Positions 42,043-50,386 of a DNA stretch of 64,000 nt are shown here, piece after piece; positions within the stretch are counted from its first letter, which is position 1; each line of letters starts with the position of its first letter. The translations under genes and the position numbers were made by a program. A model generated the notes under the pieces. It had not been told where the DNA came from. It worked only from the letters and a program-made list of their open reading frames with translations, and ran no database searches. This stretch comes from Hydrogenophaga taeniospiralis (GTDB lineage: Bacteria; Pseudomonadota; Gammaproteobacteria; Burkholderiales; Burkholderiaceae_C). The stretch is taken from assembly GCF_020510445.1 (NCBI RefSeq), contig NZ_JAHBAG010000001.1, forward strand, positions 472,501 to 536,500, given 5' to 3'.

Positions 42043-44460
42043 ATGGCATCCACCGACCAACACCCATTGCCCGCCGTTCCCGGCCCCTCGGGCTCGCTGG
42101 CCCTGCGCCGCGAGAGCGCCCTGTCCGCACAGACGATGGCCCGGGGCGAACCCGGGGCCCTGGCCGAAGACCGCATTGACCTCAAGACCATCTGGCGCAC
42201 GCTGTTCAAACACAAATGGACCATTGGGAGCATCACCGCCCTGTGCACCCTGGGGGCCATGATGTACACGCTGCGCATCACGCCGCAGTACCAGAGCGTG
42301 GCCCTGCTGCAGATCGACCGCGCGGCGCAAAAGGTGGTGGGCTTCAACACCGACGTCGAGGTGGACGAGGGCCCCGCATCCGATCAGCTGCAGCTGCGCA
42401 CCCAGATCGAGTTGCTCAAGAGCCGCAGCCTGGCCGAGCGGGTGATCGACGAAATGGGGCTGTACAAGCCCGACGCACCCGCCACCCCGCCCAGCGAGGC
42501 CGACGCGGACGATGCTGCGGCGCCGACCGGCAGCGAGCCGATCGACCAGGCCCGGAGTCTGGCCGCCAAACTGCTGCGCAACCTGCGCACGCTCTTCACC
42601 CCATCGCAGGCGGACCAGCGCGCGCTTAGCCGGACGGGCACCGTGGCGCAGTTCGAAAACGCGATCTCCGTGGAGCCCATCCGCAATTCGCGCCTGGTCG
42701 AACTCCGGGTGCTCAACCCCGACCCGGAGCTGGCCGCGCGCATCGCCAACACCATGGCCAAGGCCTTCATCGCCAGCAACATCGAGCGCCGGATGGACTC
42801 GTCGATCTACGCGCGGCAGTTCCTGGAGGATCAGATCCGCCAGACCAAGGCCAAGCTGGAAGAGAGCGAGCGCGTCATCAACACCTACGCGAAGAAAAAC
42901 GAGATCCTGAACCTGGGCGAGAAAGGCAGCGCGGCCACCCAGACCTTCGTGGACTTTTCCGCTGCGCTGGCCAAGGCCGAGCAAGACCGCATCAAGGCCG
43001 AGACGCTGTACAACCAGGTGAAGCTCAACCCCGAAAGCGCGCCCCAGGCGGTGACCAACGAGGCCATCCGCGCCTACAAGGAGCAGCGCGCCCGGCTGGA
43101 AGCGGAATACGCCAGGGACCTGGCCGTCTACAAACCCGACTACCCCGCCATGGTGCAGGCGCGGGCCCAGATCGCCGAACTGGAAGGGCGCATCAAGACC
43201 GAGGTGAACAACATCCTCGCCAGCATCCAGGGCCAGTACATCGCCGCCAGCAGGGCCGAAGAACAGCTCAAGGCCAAGGTGGCCAGCAGCCGCAGCGAGG
43301 TGCTCACGGTGCAGGACCGCAGCGTGGACATGAACCTGCTGAGCCGCGAGCTGGACACCAACCGGCAGGTGTATGACAGCCTGCTGCAGCGCCTGAAAGA
43401 GGTGAGCGTGACCGCGGGCATCACCACCAACAACGTGAGCATCGTGGACGAGGCCTCGGTGCCGCTGTTCCCGGCCAAGCCCAACCTGAAGGTCAACATC
43501 GGCCTGGGCGTGATGCTGGGCCTGTTCCTGGGCATGCTGGCGGCGCTGCTGCGCGAGCAGATGGACGATTCCGTGAAGCACGCCAACGAGATCGAGACCC
43601 TGTTCCACCTGCCCCTGTTGGGCCTGATTCCGTTCACCAGGCCCAAATTGGGCCGCAACGAGCCCGTGGCCCTGCTGACCCACCGCGATCCGCGCAGCAC
43701 CTTTGCCGAGGCCTACCGCTCCATGCGCACGGCGCTGCAGTTCAGCACCGCCGATGGCGCACCCCAGCGCTTCATGGTGACGAGCTGCGGCAAGGGCGAG
43801 GGCAAGACCACCACGGCGCTCGCGCTGGCCATCAACTTCGCCCAGCTGGGCCAGAAGGTGTTGCTGATCGATGCCGACATGCGCAAGGGCTGGGTGCACC
43901 AGATGCTCAAGGTGTCCAACGAGCGCGGCCTGTCCAACCTGCTGAGCGGGGACCGCGGCAGCGACGGGCTGATGCAGGACACCGCGGTGGCCAACCTGAG
44001 CGTGATCACGGCGGGCCCGGTGCCGCCCGACCCGGTGGAACTCCTGATGGGCCCCAAGCTGGGCCAGCTGCTGGAGAAGGCGCAGGCCATGGGCTACCAG
44101 CAGATCGTGATCGACGGGCCGCCGCTGCTGGGCATCGCGGATGCGATCGTGCTGGGCAACCAGATCCAGCACATCGTGTTTGCCGTGAAGGCGGGCGGCA
44201 CGCGCAAGGACAGCATCCGGGACGCCCTGCGCCGCCTGCGCAACGCGGGCCTGGCCCCCATGGGCATGGCGCTCACGCACGCGCGCAACGAGCACACCAG
44301 CGACTACGCCTACGCCGCCTACTACGGCTATGGCTACGGCGACGGCTACACCCCACCCAGCGCCGCCCGGCCGAGCCCGGCGCCAAGCCCGAACAAGCCG
44401 CCGGTCCCGCTGCCGGCCGGCACCCGCATCGAGCCCACACTGGACCCGTCCGGCGCCTAG
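42043..44460 (+). CDS. Wzc-like polysaccharide copolymerase and tyrosine autokinase
   Basis: Inner-membrane protein of 805 residues that controls chain length and contacts Wza. The N-terminal Wzz domain begins DLKTIWRTLFKHKWTIGSIT; a long coiled-coil periplasmic part (about residues 240-470) ends at the second helix VNIGLGVMLGLFLGMLAALL. The cytoplasmic BY-kinase has Walker A CGKGEGKTTTALALA near residue 582, Walker A' LLIDADMRKG and Walker B IVIDGPPLLGIADA. The tail has seven tyrosines around residue 757 (DYAYAAYYGYGYGDGY), the autophosphorylation cluster. The partner phosphatase is two genes downstream. Confidence 0.93.
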   Translation: MASTDQHPLPAVPGPSGSLALRRESALSAQTMARGEPGALAEDRIDLKTIWRTLFKHKWTIGSITALCTLGAMMYTLRITPQYQSVALLQIDRAAQKVVGFNTDVEVDEGPASDQLQLRTQIELLKSRSLAERVIDEMGLYKPDAPATPPSEADADDAAAPTGSEPIDQARSLAAKLLRNLRTLFTPSQADQRALSRTGTVAQFENAISVEPIRNSRLVELRVLNPDPELAARIANTMAKAFIASNIERRMDSSIYARQFLEDQIRQTKAKLEESERVINTYAKKNEILNLGEKGSAATQTFVDFSAALAKAEQDRIKAETLYNQVKLNPESAPQAVTNEAIRAYKEQRARLEAEYARDLAVYKPDYPAMVQARAQIAELEGRIKTEVNNILASIQGQYIAASRAEEQLKAKVASSRSEVLTVQDRSVDMNLLSRELDTNRQVYDSLLQRLKEVSVTAGITTNNVSIVDEASVPLFPAKPNLKVNIGLGVMLGLFLGMLAALLREQMDDSVKHANEIETLFHLPLLGLIPFTRPKLGRNEPVALLTHRDPRSTFAEAYRSMRTALQFSTADGAPQRFMVTSCGKGEGKTTTALALAINFAQLGQKVLLIDADMRKGWVHQMLKVSNERGLSNLLSGDRGSDGLMQDTAVANLSVITAGPVPPDPVELLMGPKLGQLLEKAQAMGYQQIVIDGPPLLGIADAIVLGNQIQHIVFAVKAGGTRKDSIRDALRRLRNAGLAPMGMALTHARNEHTSDYAYAAYYGYGYGDGYTPPSAARPSPAPSPNKPPVPLPAGTRIEPTLDPSGA

Positions 44461-44469
44461 GATGAAGCA

Positions 44470-44535
44470 CCCCCCGCGCCGCTTCGCGTCACCCCCGTCA
44501 CTGGCCGTCCGGCAAAGCCGGCCCGGCGGTGCCTC
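44470..44535. repeat. GC-rich palindromic repeat, copy R5 (inverted, diverged)
   Basis: Read on the minus strand it gives CCGGCTTTGCCGGACGGCCA, then GGGGGTGACGC, then GCGGCGCGGGGGG, matching the R1-R4 order in opposite orientation with more mismatches. It lies between the kinase gene and the J-domain gene. Confidence 0.65.
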
Positions 44536-44545
44536 TGGGTGGTGT

Positions 44546-44599
44546 TGTTTCATGCGTCGTGGGTCGCGCGCAGCGCGATGGAGCAACAGACATGAAACA
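44546..44599 (+). promoter_or_regulatory. inverted repeat pairing with the start codon of the J-domain gene
   Basis: TGTTTCATG (44546-44554) and CATGAAACA (44591-44599) are perfect 9-nt complements. The second arm contains the ATG of the J-domain gene (44592). Between them TCGCGC-GCA-GCGCGA (44564-44578) forms an inner hairpin, and the GGAG site lies in the remaining loop. Folded as RNA this would mask the start codon, suggesting translational or temperature control. This is seen as sequence only. Confidence 0.45.
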
Positions 44600-45335
44600 C
44601 GGCCGCAGCCGCCTGCTGCCCGCGCTGCTGGACTTTGAGCGCTCGCCCGGGCGCTACCGGGTGGTGCTGCGCGAGCCGCGCCCGCTGTTTGAGCACATCG
44701 GCAGCGTGATGCTGCTCGCCGCCGGACGCCCGGTGCCGGGCCTGCCCGTTGCAGCGGCGAGCACGCCCGAGCTGCGCCGCGCGGCGCGCTTTTTCGTGCG
44801 CACGGTGATGCTGCGCCCGGGCTCGGACGCCTTCACCCTGCTGGGCCTGGGCCCGGGCTTCGAGCCGGCGCAATTGCGCGAGCACTACCGGCTGATGATC
44901 CGCCTGACGCACCCGGACTTCGCCACCACGGGCGAAGGCTGGCCCGCCGACGCGGCCACGCGGGTCAACCTGGCCCACGACCTGCTCTCGTCGCCCGAGA
45001 GACGGGCGGCCCACGCCGCTGCGCGTCACACACCGGCCGCCGGCGCGCCGATGCGCCTGCGGCCCGCACTGCCCAGGCCCACGTTCCCCAAGCCCGCACC
45101 GGCCCGCGATGCAACGCGCGCGGGCTGGCTGTCCGCGCGCGCCCGGCTGGTGCTGGCCGGCGCGGGCGCGGTACTCGCGGCGGGCGCGTTCCTGCTCATC
45201 GGCCCGGTGGGCCATGAGGGTTCTTTGGCGGTGCGCCGTGCGTTGCCGGCGCAGGCCCCCGTGCCGCTGGAGGGCGGACCGGCGTCGACCCCGGGGGCGC
45301 CCGAGCCACCGCAGCGGGAGGCGCCGCGGCCATGA
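44592..45335 (+). CDS. membrane-anchored J-domain protein
   Basis: Protein of 247 residues with a J-domain at about residues 78-140: DAFTLLGLGPGFEPAQLREH, then the hallmark HPD at 107-109 (RLTHPDF), then NLAHDLLSSPERRAAH. The HPD tripeptide stimulates DnaK ATPase, so it should recruit Hsp70. A single hydrophobic helix (ARLVLAGAGAVLAAGAFLLI) near residue 200 is followed by a Pro-rich tail. There is no Gly/Phe or zinc domain, so it is not DnaJ itself. It lies between the Wzc-like kinase and its likely phosphatase, overlapping the latter by 4 bp, so it probably helps assemble or regulate the export machine. Confidence 0.8.
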   Translation: MKHGRSRLLPALLDFERSPGRYRVVLREPRPLFEHIGSVMLLAAGRPVPGLPVAAASTPELRRAARFFVRTVMLRPGSDAFTLLGLGPGFEPAQLREHYRLMIRLTHPDFATTGEGWPADAATRVNLAHDLLSSPERRAAHAAARHTPAAGAPMRLRPALPRPTFPKPAPARDATRAGWLSARARLVLAGAGAVLAAGAFLLIGPVGHEGSLAVRRALPAQAPVPLEGGPASTPGAPEPPQREAPRP

Positions 45336-46141
45336 TCGATCTGCACAGCCACATCCTGCCGGGCATCGACGACGGGGCAAAGACGCTGGACGATTCGCTG
45401 GCGATGGCGCGCATCGCCGTGGCCGACGGCATCCACACCATGGCCTGCACGCCACACATCTACCCCGGCATGTACATGAACGACGGCCCGGGCATCGCAC
45501 AGGCCTGCCGTCGCCTGCAGACGGAGCTGGACCGCCGTGGCATTGCGCTGAAGCTGGTGGTGGGGGCGGACGTGCACCTGGTGCCCGGCCTGGTCGATGG
45601 GCTCAGGAGCGGGCGGGTGCCGACGCTGCACGGCTCGCGCTACTTTTTGCTGGAGCCTTCGCACAGCACGCCGCCGCCACGGCTGGAAGCGTCGGTGTTC
45701 CAACTGATCGCGGCGGGCTACACGCCCATCATCACGCACCCGGAGCGGCTGAGCTGGGTGGAGGGCCACCACCCGGTGTTCCTGCGGCTGATCGCGCAAG
45801 GCGCCTGGATGCAGGTGACGGCCGGGGCGCTGACGGGCGTCTTCGGCCAGCGCGCCCGGTACTGGGGCGAGCGCTTCGTTGGCGAAGGCCACACCCACCT
45901 GCTGGCCACCGACGCGCATTCCACCGGCCGGCGCCTGCCGCGACTGACCGAGGGGCTGGCGGTGGCGCGTCGCCTGGTGGGCGACGGGGAAGCCCGCCGT
46001 CTGGTGGTCGAGCGGCCGACGGCGGTGTTGAAAGACCTGCCACCGCAGGGCTTTGGGTTGCCCCACACGCCAGCGGATCCGGAAACGGGTCGGCCTTCGA
46101 TGATCAGCCGATGGCTGTCAAAGCGGCACCCGACGCCTTGA
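45332..46141 (+). CDS. CpsB/YwqE-type PHP tyrosine phosphatase
   Basis: Metal-dependent phosphotyrosine phosphatase (269 residues) of the PHP family, typical of Gram-positive capsule loci and expected to dephosphorylate the Wzc-like kinase. Metal-binding motifs are MIDLHSHILPGIDDGAK at the N-terminus, HTMACTPHIYPGMY, the PIITHPERLSWVE segment and ATDAHSTGRRLP near the C-terminus. The locus has no low-molecular-weight Wzb phosphatase. It is the last gene of the locus and converges on mltA 36 bp away. Confidence 0.93.
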   Translation: MIDLHSHILPGIDDGAKTLDDSLAMARIAVADGIHTMACTPHIYPGMYMNDGPGIAQACRRLQTELDRRGIALKLVVGADVHLVPGLVDGLRSGRVPTLHGSRYFLLEPSHSTPPPRLEASVFQLIAAGYTPIITHPERLSWVEGHHPVFLRLIAQGAWMQVTAGALTGVFGQRARYWGERFVGEGHTHLLATDAHSTGRRLPRLTEGLAVARRLVGDGEARRLVVERPTAVLKDLPPQGFGLPHTPADPETGRPSMISRWLSKRHPTP

Positions 46142-46177
46142 GGGGCCGAGCCCGCCACGCGGTGGGCCGCGCGCGCG

Positions 46178-47317
46178 TCAGCGCGGCCACAACACCCACA
46201 GCTGCAGCGGCTGCTTGAGCGCGGCGGCCACGGTGTAGGCCGGGTCGGTCCAGCCGCCCCAGCCGGTGAACAGGTCGGCGCGCACCGCGCCCACGATGGC
46301 GCCGCCCGTGTCCTGCGCCAGCACCAGTTTCTGCTGGCTGAGCGTGGGGCCTTGCGTGGCCAGCCACACCGGCGTGCCGTAGGGGATGCTCTGCGGGTCG
46401 ACCGCGATCGAGCGGCCCGGGGTGAGCGGCACCCCCTGCGCACCGCGCGGGCCGAAGCGCGCGTCCAGCTCCGAGAGCTTTTCCTCGCGGAAGAACACGG
46501 TGCGCGGGTTGCTCCAGAGCATCTCGCTCTGGCGCTGCGGGTTGCGCGCCGCCCAGGCCTTGATCGCCTCCCACGAGGCCTCGCTGATCGCGCGCTGGTC
46601 GAGCAGCCAGCGCCCCACGCTCTGGTAGGGATGGCCGTTGTGCGCGGCAAAGGCCACGCGCACCTGGCGCTGGCTGCCGTCGGGCTCGCTGACGTTGAGC
46701 CGGCCGGAGCCCTGGATCTGCAGGATCAGCGCGTCGATCGGGTCGGCCAGCCAGGCGATGGCCTTGCCCTGCAACGCGGCCCGGGCCGCGGGCAGGGTGT
46801 CGATGTCCTGCCGGCTGTACCAGGGCTGGCCCGGGCGCAGGCCGTCGGGCGGGCCGTACAGGGGCGTGCGGTGGGTGGCGGTGGGCACGCGGCTGGCGGG
46901 CAGGATGGGTTCGTAATAACCGGTGAGCAGGCCCTGGGGCAGGCTGCCGTCGGGCTCGCTCACGCGGTAGGGCTGGAAGCGGCGCACCACCCAGGCCTGC
47001 TGTTCGGCCGGCGTGGCGATGGAGAGCTGGCGCACTTCGCCACACAGCGCGGTGTGGCCGCTGACCGGCCGCTCGCAGCCGCGCACCCAGGCGTTCCAGG
47101 CCTCGTGCAGGCGGTCCTGGCCCCAGCCGGGCAGTTCGGCCCAGCGCACCGGGGTCCAGCGGCTCTTGCCCCGCTGTTGCGCCGGGGGCAGCGGGTCGTT
47201 GTCGGTGACGGACGTGGGCGCGGGTGCACTTGGCGGGGGCGCGGGGTAGGGGTACGGGTCGATGGCGCAGGCACCGAGGCTTCCTACAATCAGGGCCCAC
47301 GCGCCCACACGCAGCAT
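46178..47317 (-). CDS. mltA: membrane-bound lytic murein transglycosylase A
   Basis: Cleaves peptidoglycan glycan strands with 1,6-anhydro formation; outer-membrane lipoprotein. ATG 47317 gives MLRVGAWALIVGSLGACAID with lipobox LGAC. The MltA domain has GLLTGYYEPILPASRVPTA and LADPIDALILQIQGSGRLNV. The 3D-like C-terminal part has VDPQSIPYGTPVWLATQGP and LAQDTGGAIVGAVRADLFTG with the catalytic Asp. ATG 47377 would add 20 residues and overlap the divergent small gene. About 379 residues, normal for the family. Confidence 0.93.
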   Translation of the reverse strand: MLRVGAWALIVGSLGACAIDPYPYPAPPPSAPAPTSVTDNDPLPPAQQRGKSRWTPVRWAELPGWGQDRLHEAWNAWVRGCERPVSGHTALCGEVRQLSIATPAEQQAWVVRRFQPYRVSEPDGSLPQGLLTGYYEPILPASRVPTATHRTPLYGPPDGLRPGQPWYSRQDIDTLPAARAALQGKAIAWLADPIDALILQIQGSGRLNVSEPDGSQRQVRVAFAAHNGHPYQSVGRWLLDQRAISEASWEAIKAWAARNPQRQSEMLWSNPRTVFFREEKLSELDARFGPRGAQGVPLTPGRSIAVDPQSIPYGTPVWLATQGPTLSQQKLVLAQDTGGAIVGAVRADLFTGWGGWTDPAYTVAAALKQPLQLWVLWPR

Positions 47318-47375
47318 CTGCAGTGCCCGCTGCGCCGCTGGCGCGCCATCCCTCCACGAACCGTCGATCGCCGTC

Positions 47376-47522
47376 ATGACCTTGTTGTTGCTGGAAGCCC
47401 TGGGCGCCCTGGTGTTGCTGGTGTTCATCGTGTGGTGGACCATGTTTTCAGGGCGCGAGAAGGGTGAGCTGCCCGATCGGACCCGCAGCGGGCCAGACGA
47501 CGACGGCGCGCCCAAATCCTGA
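47376..47522 (+). CDS. small single-helix membrane protein
   Basis: A 48-residue open frame from ATG 47376: LLLLEALGALVLLVFIVWWT forms one membrane helix with an acidic N-terminal residue, then FSGREKGELPDRTRSGPDDD, a charged tail. Proteins of this type look familiar to me from Comamonadaceae as hypothetical proteins, but no function is known. The start sits back to back with the alternative mltA start, and the gene converges on the response regulator gene. Confidence rests on the helix-plus-charged-tail pattern and position. Confidence 0.6.
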   Translation: MTLLLLEALGALVLLVFIVWWTMFSGREKGELPDRTRSGPDDDGAPKS

Positions 47523-47545
47523 GCGCCGGCCCCGCGCGAGGCCGT

Positions 47546-48175
47546 TCAAACCTGGCGCAGCGCATTGGCCAGTTCCACGGCCGATTTCACGCCCATCTTG
47601 TCGAACACGCGCGAGCGGTGCACCTCCACCGTGCGCACGCTGATGTGGAGCTGATCGGCCACCAGCTTGTTGGGCAGGCCCGCGACCACCAGGTGCATCA
47701 CGTCGCGCTCGCGCTCGGTCAGGCCAGCGAGCCGCTGCTGCAGCTCGCGCCGGGCGCGGCGCTCGGCCAGCACCTGCGCCGAACGGTGCAGCGCCTGCTC
47801 GACACGGTCGACCAGGGCGTTGTCGGAGAACGGTTTTTCACAGAAGTCGAAGGCGCCACGCTTGACCGCATCGACCGCGGTGGCCACGTCGGCGTGGCCC
47901 GAGAGAAAGATCACCGGCAGCGCGGCCTGCCACGGCAGGGTCAGCAGGTGCTCGAACAGCGCGAGCCCGCTGGTGCCGGGCATGCGCACGTCGAGCAGCA
48001 CGCAGCTGGGATCGCTCGGCGCGTCGCTCCAGCCACCGATCTCGGCCAGGAAGGCGTCGGCACTGTCGAAGCCCTCGCTGAGCAGCCGCCGCGTCCGCAA
48101 CAGCCAGGCCAGCGCTTCGCGCACGCCCGCATCGTCATCGACGAGAAAGACCTTGGCGTCGGGGTACTGGGTCAT
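47546..48175 (-). CDS. FixJ-family two-component response regulator
   Basis: Transcriptional activator of 209 residues. The receiver domain has the acidic pair in KVFLVDDDAGVREALAWLL, the phosphorylation Asp in SCVLLDVRMPGTSGLALF, Ser in IFLSGHADV and Lys in FDFCEKPFSD. The C-terminal LuxR-type HTH (LAGLTERERDVMHLVVAGLP, SVRTVEVHRSRVFDKMGVKS) completes the FixJ/TtrR/DctR layout. It is 29 bp downstream of its histidine kinase. The target genes are not evident from the window. Confidence 0.95.
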   Translation of the reverse strand: MTQYPDAKVFLVDDDAGVREALAWLLRTRRLLSEGFDSADAFLAEIGGWSDAPSDPSCVLLDVRMPGTSGLALFEHLLTLPWQAALPVIFLSGHADVATAVDAVKRGAFDFCEKPFSDNALVDRVEQALHRSAQVLAERRARRELQQRLAGLTERERDVMHLVVAGLPNKLVADQLHISVRTVEVHRSRVFDKMGVKSAVELANALRQV

Positions 48176-48204
48176 GGGCGGATGATAGTGGAGACGTTGC
48201 GCGT

Positions 48205-50274
48205 TCAGGCCGCTGGCAGCGTGAACCGGAACACCGTGCCCCGCGGCTGGGCCGGCTCGTAAGTCAGCGCGCCGCCGTGCTGCTCGATCACGGTGCGGCA
48301 CAGGGAGAGGCCCAGGCCCATGCCCTCTGCCTTGGTGGTGAAGAAGGGGGTGAAGAGCTTGTCGCGCACCTCCGCGCTCAGCCCCTGCCCGTGGTCGGTC
48401 ACGGCGAATTCGACCCAGTCCTTGCGCGGCAGACCACCCTCGCTCTGGCCCGAGTGCAGGCGCAACTGGCTCACCGCCAGGGTTAGCACGCGCAAGCCGG
48501 AGCCCGACGCCGGGTCGCCGATGGGCATGGCCTGCACCCCGTTGCGCGCCAGGTTGAGCAGCACCTGTTCGACCATGGTGCGGTCGCACAGCACCGGCGG
48601 GCAGCCAGGGGCCACGAGGGTCTGCACGCGGATGCCCTGCTTCTTGGCCTGCAGGCCCAGCAGCGGCAGGATGGCCTCGATCAGGCTGGCCGGCGCCACG
48701 GCCTCGCGCACCTGCTCGCGCCGGCGCACGAAGTCGGCCACGCTCTTGATGACGCGCCCGGCGCGCTCGGCCTGCTCGCTGATGCGCCGCATGGCCTGTT
48801 TGAGGTCGCCCTGGGGCAGGGGGTGCCCCGGGCTCGCGGGTTCTTCGAGCAGGTTGAGCGTGCCGCTGGCGTAGCTGGCGATGGCCGCCAGCGGCTGGTT
48901 GAGCTCGTGGCTCAGCAGCGAGGCCATCTCGCCCACGGTGGCCAGCCGGGCCGTGGCCTGCAGGCGCTCTTGCGAGGCGCGGTTGAGCTCTTCGACGCGG
49001 CGCTGTTCGCTCAGGTCGAGGATGGCGCTCATGAAGCCGGTCTGGTGGCCCTGGGCGTCGATCAGCGGCGCTTCGATGATGAGCACCGGGAAGCGGGTGC
49101 CGTCGCTGCGCTGGAACACCGACTCGTAGCCTTCGCGCGGCAGGATCTGGCCGGCCAGCCGCACCGCCTGGCGCTGCTGGTATTCGTCCACCAGCTCGGG
49201 CGGCCACCAGGGCGCGGGCAGGCCGGAGCCGACGAGCTGTTCGGCGCTGAACCCCACCATCTGGCAGAACGCCGGGTTGACGTAGGTGATGCGGCCGTGC
49301 ATGTCGCGCGCGCGCAGCCCCGTGACCAGCGAGTTCTCCATCGCCTTGCGAAAGGCCAGGGCCTGCGCCAGCTCGAGCTCGGCGCGCTGGCGGCGCCGGA
49401 TGTCGCGCCCCAGCAGCGCGAGCACCGCGAGCAGGGCCAGCGAGAGCACGCCCACGACGGCGGTGAGCACGTTGGGGAACAGGCCGAAAGGCCCCTTGCC
49501 GCCCAGGCGTGGGCTCTCCAGCCGCAGCATGAGGGTGTGGCCGGGCAGGTCAAGCAGGCTGCTGGCCAGCAAGGTGCGCCGGCTGCCCGAGGCGCTGCTG
49601 TGCAGGGCCAGGCGGGTGCCGTCGGCCTCGGTGAAGGCCAGGCCGCGCCCGCGCAGCAGGTCCTTGTTGGTGAGCTCGGCGAGCAGGCCCGGCAGCGAGT
49701 AGGTGGCCACCAGGAACCCGGCCGGCACGCCGGTGCGCACCACCGGCAGGCACATCTCCATCAGCTCCTGGCCCTGGCCGCCGCTCATGGGCCAGAAGTA
49801 GCTGGGCGAAAACGAGGGCCCCGACACGCGCTGCGCGTTGTCGCAGGCCTGCCGCAGGTCGGGCAGGGCCTGCTCCCGGTGGAGGTAGCCGAACAGGTCC
49901 GGCAGGTAGGGGGTGTCGCGTTGGGCGATGAGCCGGTAGGCGCTGTCGCGCCATTCCAGGCGCACGATTTCGCGGTGTTGGCCCAGCAGCTCGGCCGCCG
50001 GGCCAACCCAGGAGTCGGGCGTGGGCGCCACGCTGTGCAGCGATTGCAGGGTCTGCACGTTGCGCACCAGGGCGCTGCGCATGTCGCTGGCCACCGCGAC
50101 GGCGTCGGCCTCCAGCGCGGCCTGGTCGCGCCCCTCTTCGTACTCGGCCGCCAGGAACACCAGCACACCCAGCAACAGCAGCACCAGCAGCAGCAGGGCC
50201 CCCCAGAGCCTCCAGCGGCGCGAGGGCAACAGGTGGCGGGTGCGCGGCAGCGGAGAAGAGGCCGTCACGGACAT
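48205..50274 (-). CDS. membrane PAS sensor histidine kinase (FixL/DctB type)
   Basis: Sensor of 689 residues. Two helices (LWGALLLLVLLLLGVLVFLA near residue 25 and LTAVVGVLSLALLAVLALLG near 270) flank a periplasmic sensing domain of about 220 residues. A PAS domain (RITYVNPAFCQMVGFSAEQL) follows. The kinase has the H-box LLSHELNQPLAAIASYASG, N-box VLLNLARNGVQAM and G-box VTDHGQGLSAEVRDKLF with GMGLGLSLCRTVIEQHGG. The periplasmic domain type suggests a small organic ligand such as a dicarboxylate, but no transporter gene is nearby. It forms an operon with the response regulator. Confidence 0.93.
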   Translation of the reverse strand: MSVTASSPLPRTRHLLPSRRWRLWGALLLLVLLLLGVLVFLAAEYEEGRDQAALEADAVAVASDMRSALVRNVQTLQSLHSVAPTPDSWVGPAAELLGQHREIVRLEWRDSAYRLIAQRDTPYLPDLFGYLHREQALPDLRQACDNAQRVSGPSFSPSYFWPMSGGQGQELMEMCLPVVRTGVPAGFLVATYSLPGLLAELTNKDLLRGRGLAFTEADGTRLALHSSASGSRRTLLASSLLDLPGHTLMLRLESPRLGGKGPFGLFPNVLTAVVGVLSLALLAVLALLGRDIRRRQRAELELAQALAFRKAMENSLVTGLRARDMHGRITYVNPAFCQMVGFSAEQLVGSGLPAPWWPPELVDEYQQRQAVRLAGQILPREGYESVFQRSDGTRFPVLIIEAPLIDAQGHQTGFMSAILDLSEQRRVEELNRASQERLQATARLATVGEMASLLSHELNQPLAAIASYASGTLNLLEEPASPGHPLPQGDLKQAMRRISEQAERAGRVIKSVADFVRRREQVREAVAPASLIEAILPLLGLQAKKQGIRVQTLVAPGCPPVLCDRTMVEQVLLNLARNGVQAMPIGDPASGSGLRVLTLAVSQLRLHSGQSEGGLPRKDWVEFAVTDHGQGLSAEVRDKLFTPFFTTKAEGMGLGLSLCRTVIEQHGGALTYEPAQPRGTVFRFTLPAA

Positions 50275-50297
50275 CAGAAACGGTGGAGCGAGCAGCC

Positions 50298-50386
50298 CAG
50301 GCCACCGCGGAACCGGCTCCGCCGGGCCGCAGGTGGCGCCCCCCAGTGGGGGGTGACGCGCCGTTGGGCGCGGCGCGGGGGGCGTC
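50298..50386. repeat. GC-rich palindromic intergenic repeat, copy R3
   Basis: CGGAACCGGCTCCGCCGGGC dyad, then CCCCCAGTGGGGGGTGACGC, then GGCGCGGCGCGGGGGG. It fills the gap between the nitrilase gene and the histidine kinase gene and may insulate them. Confidence 0.85.
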
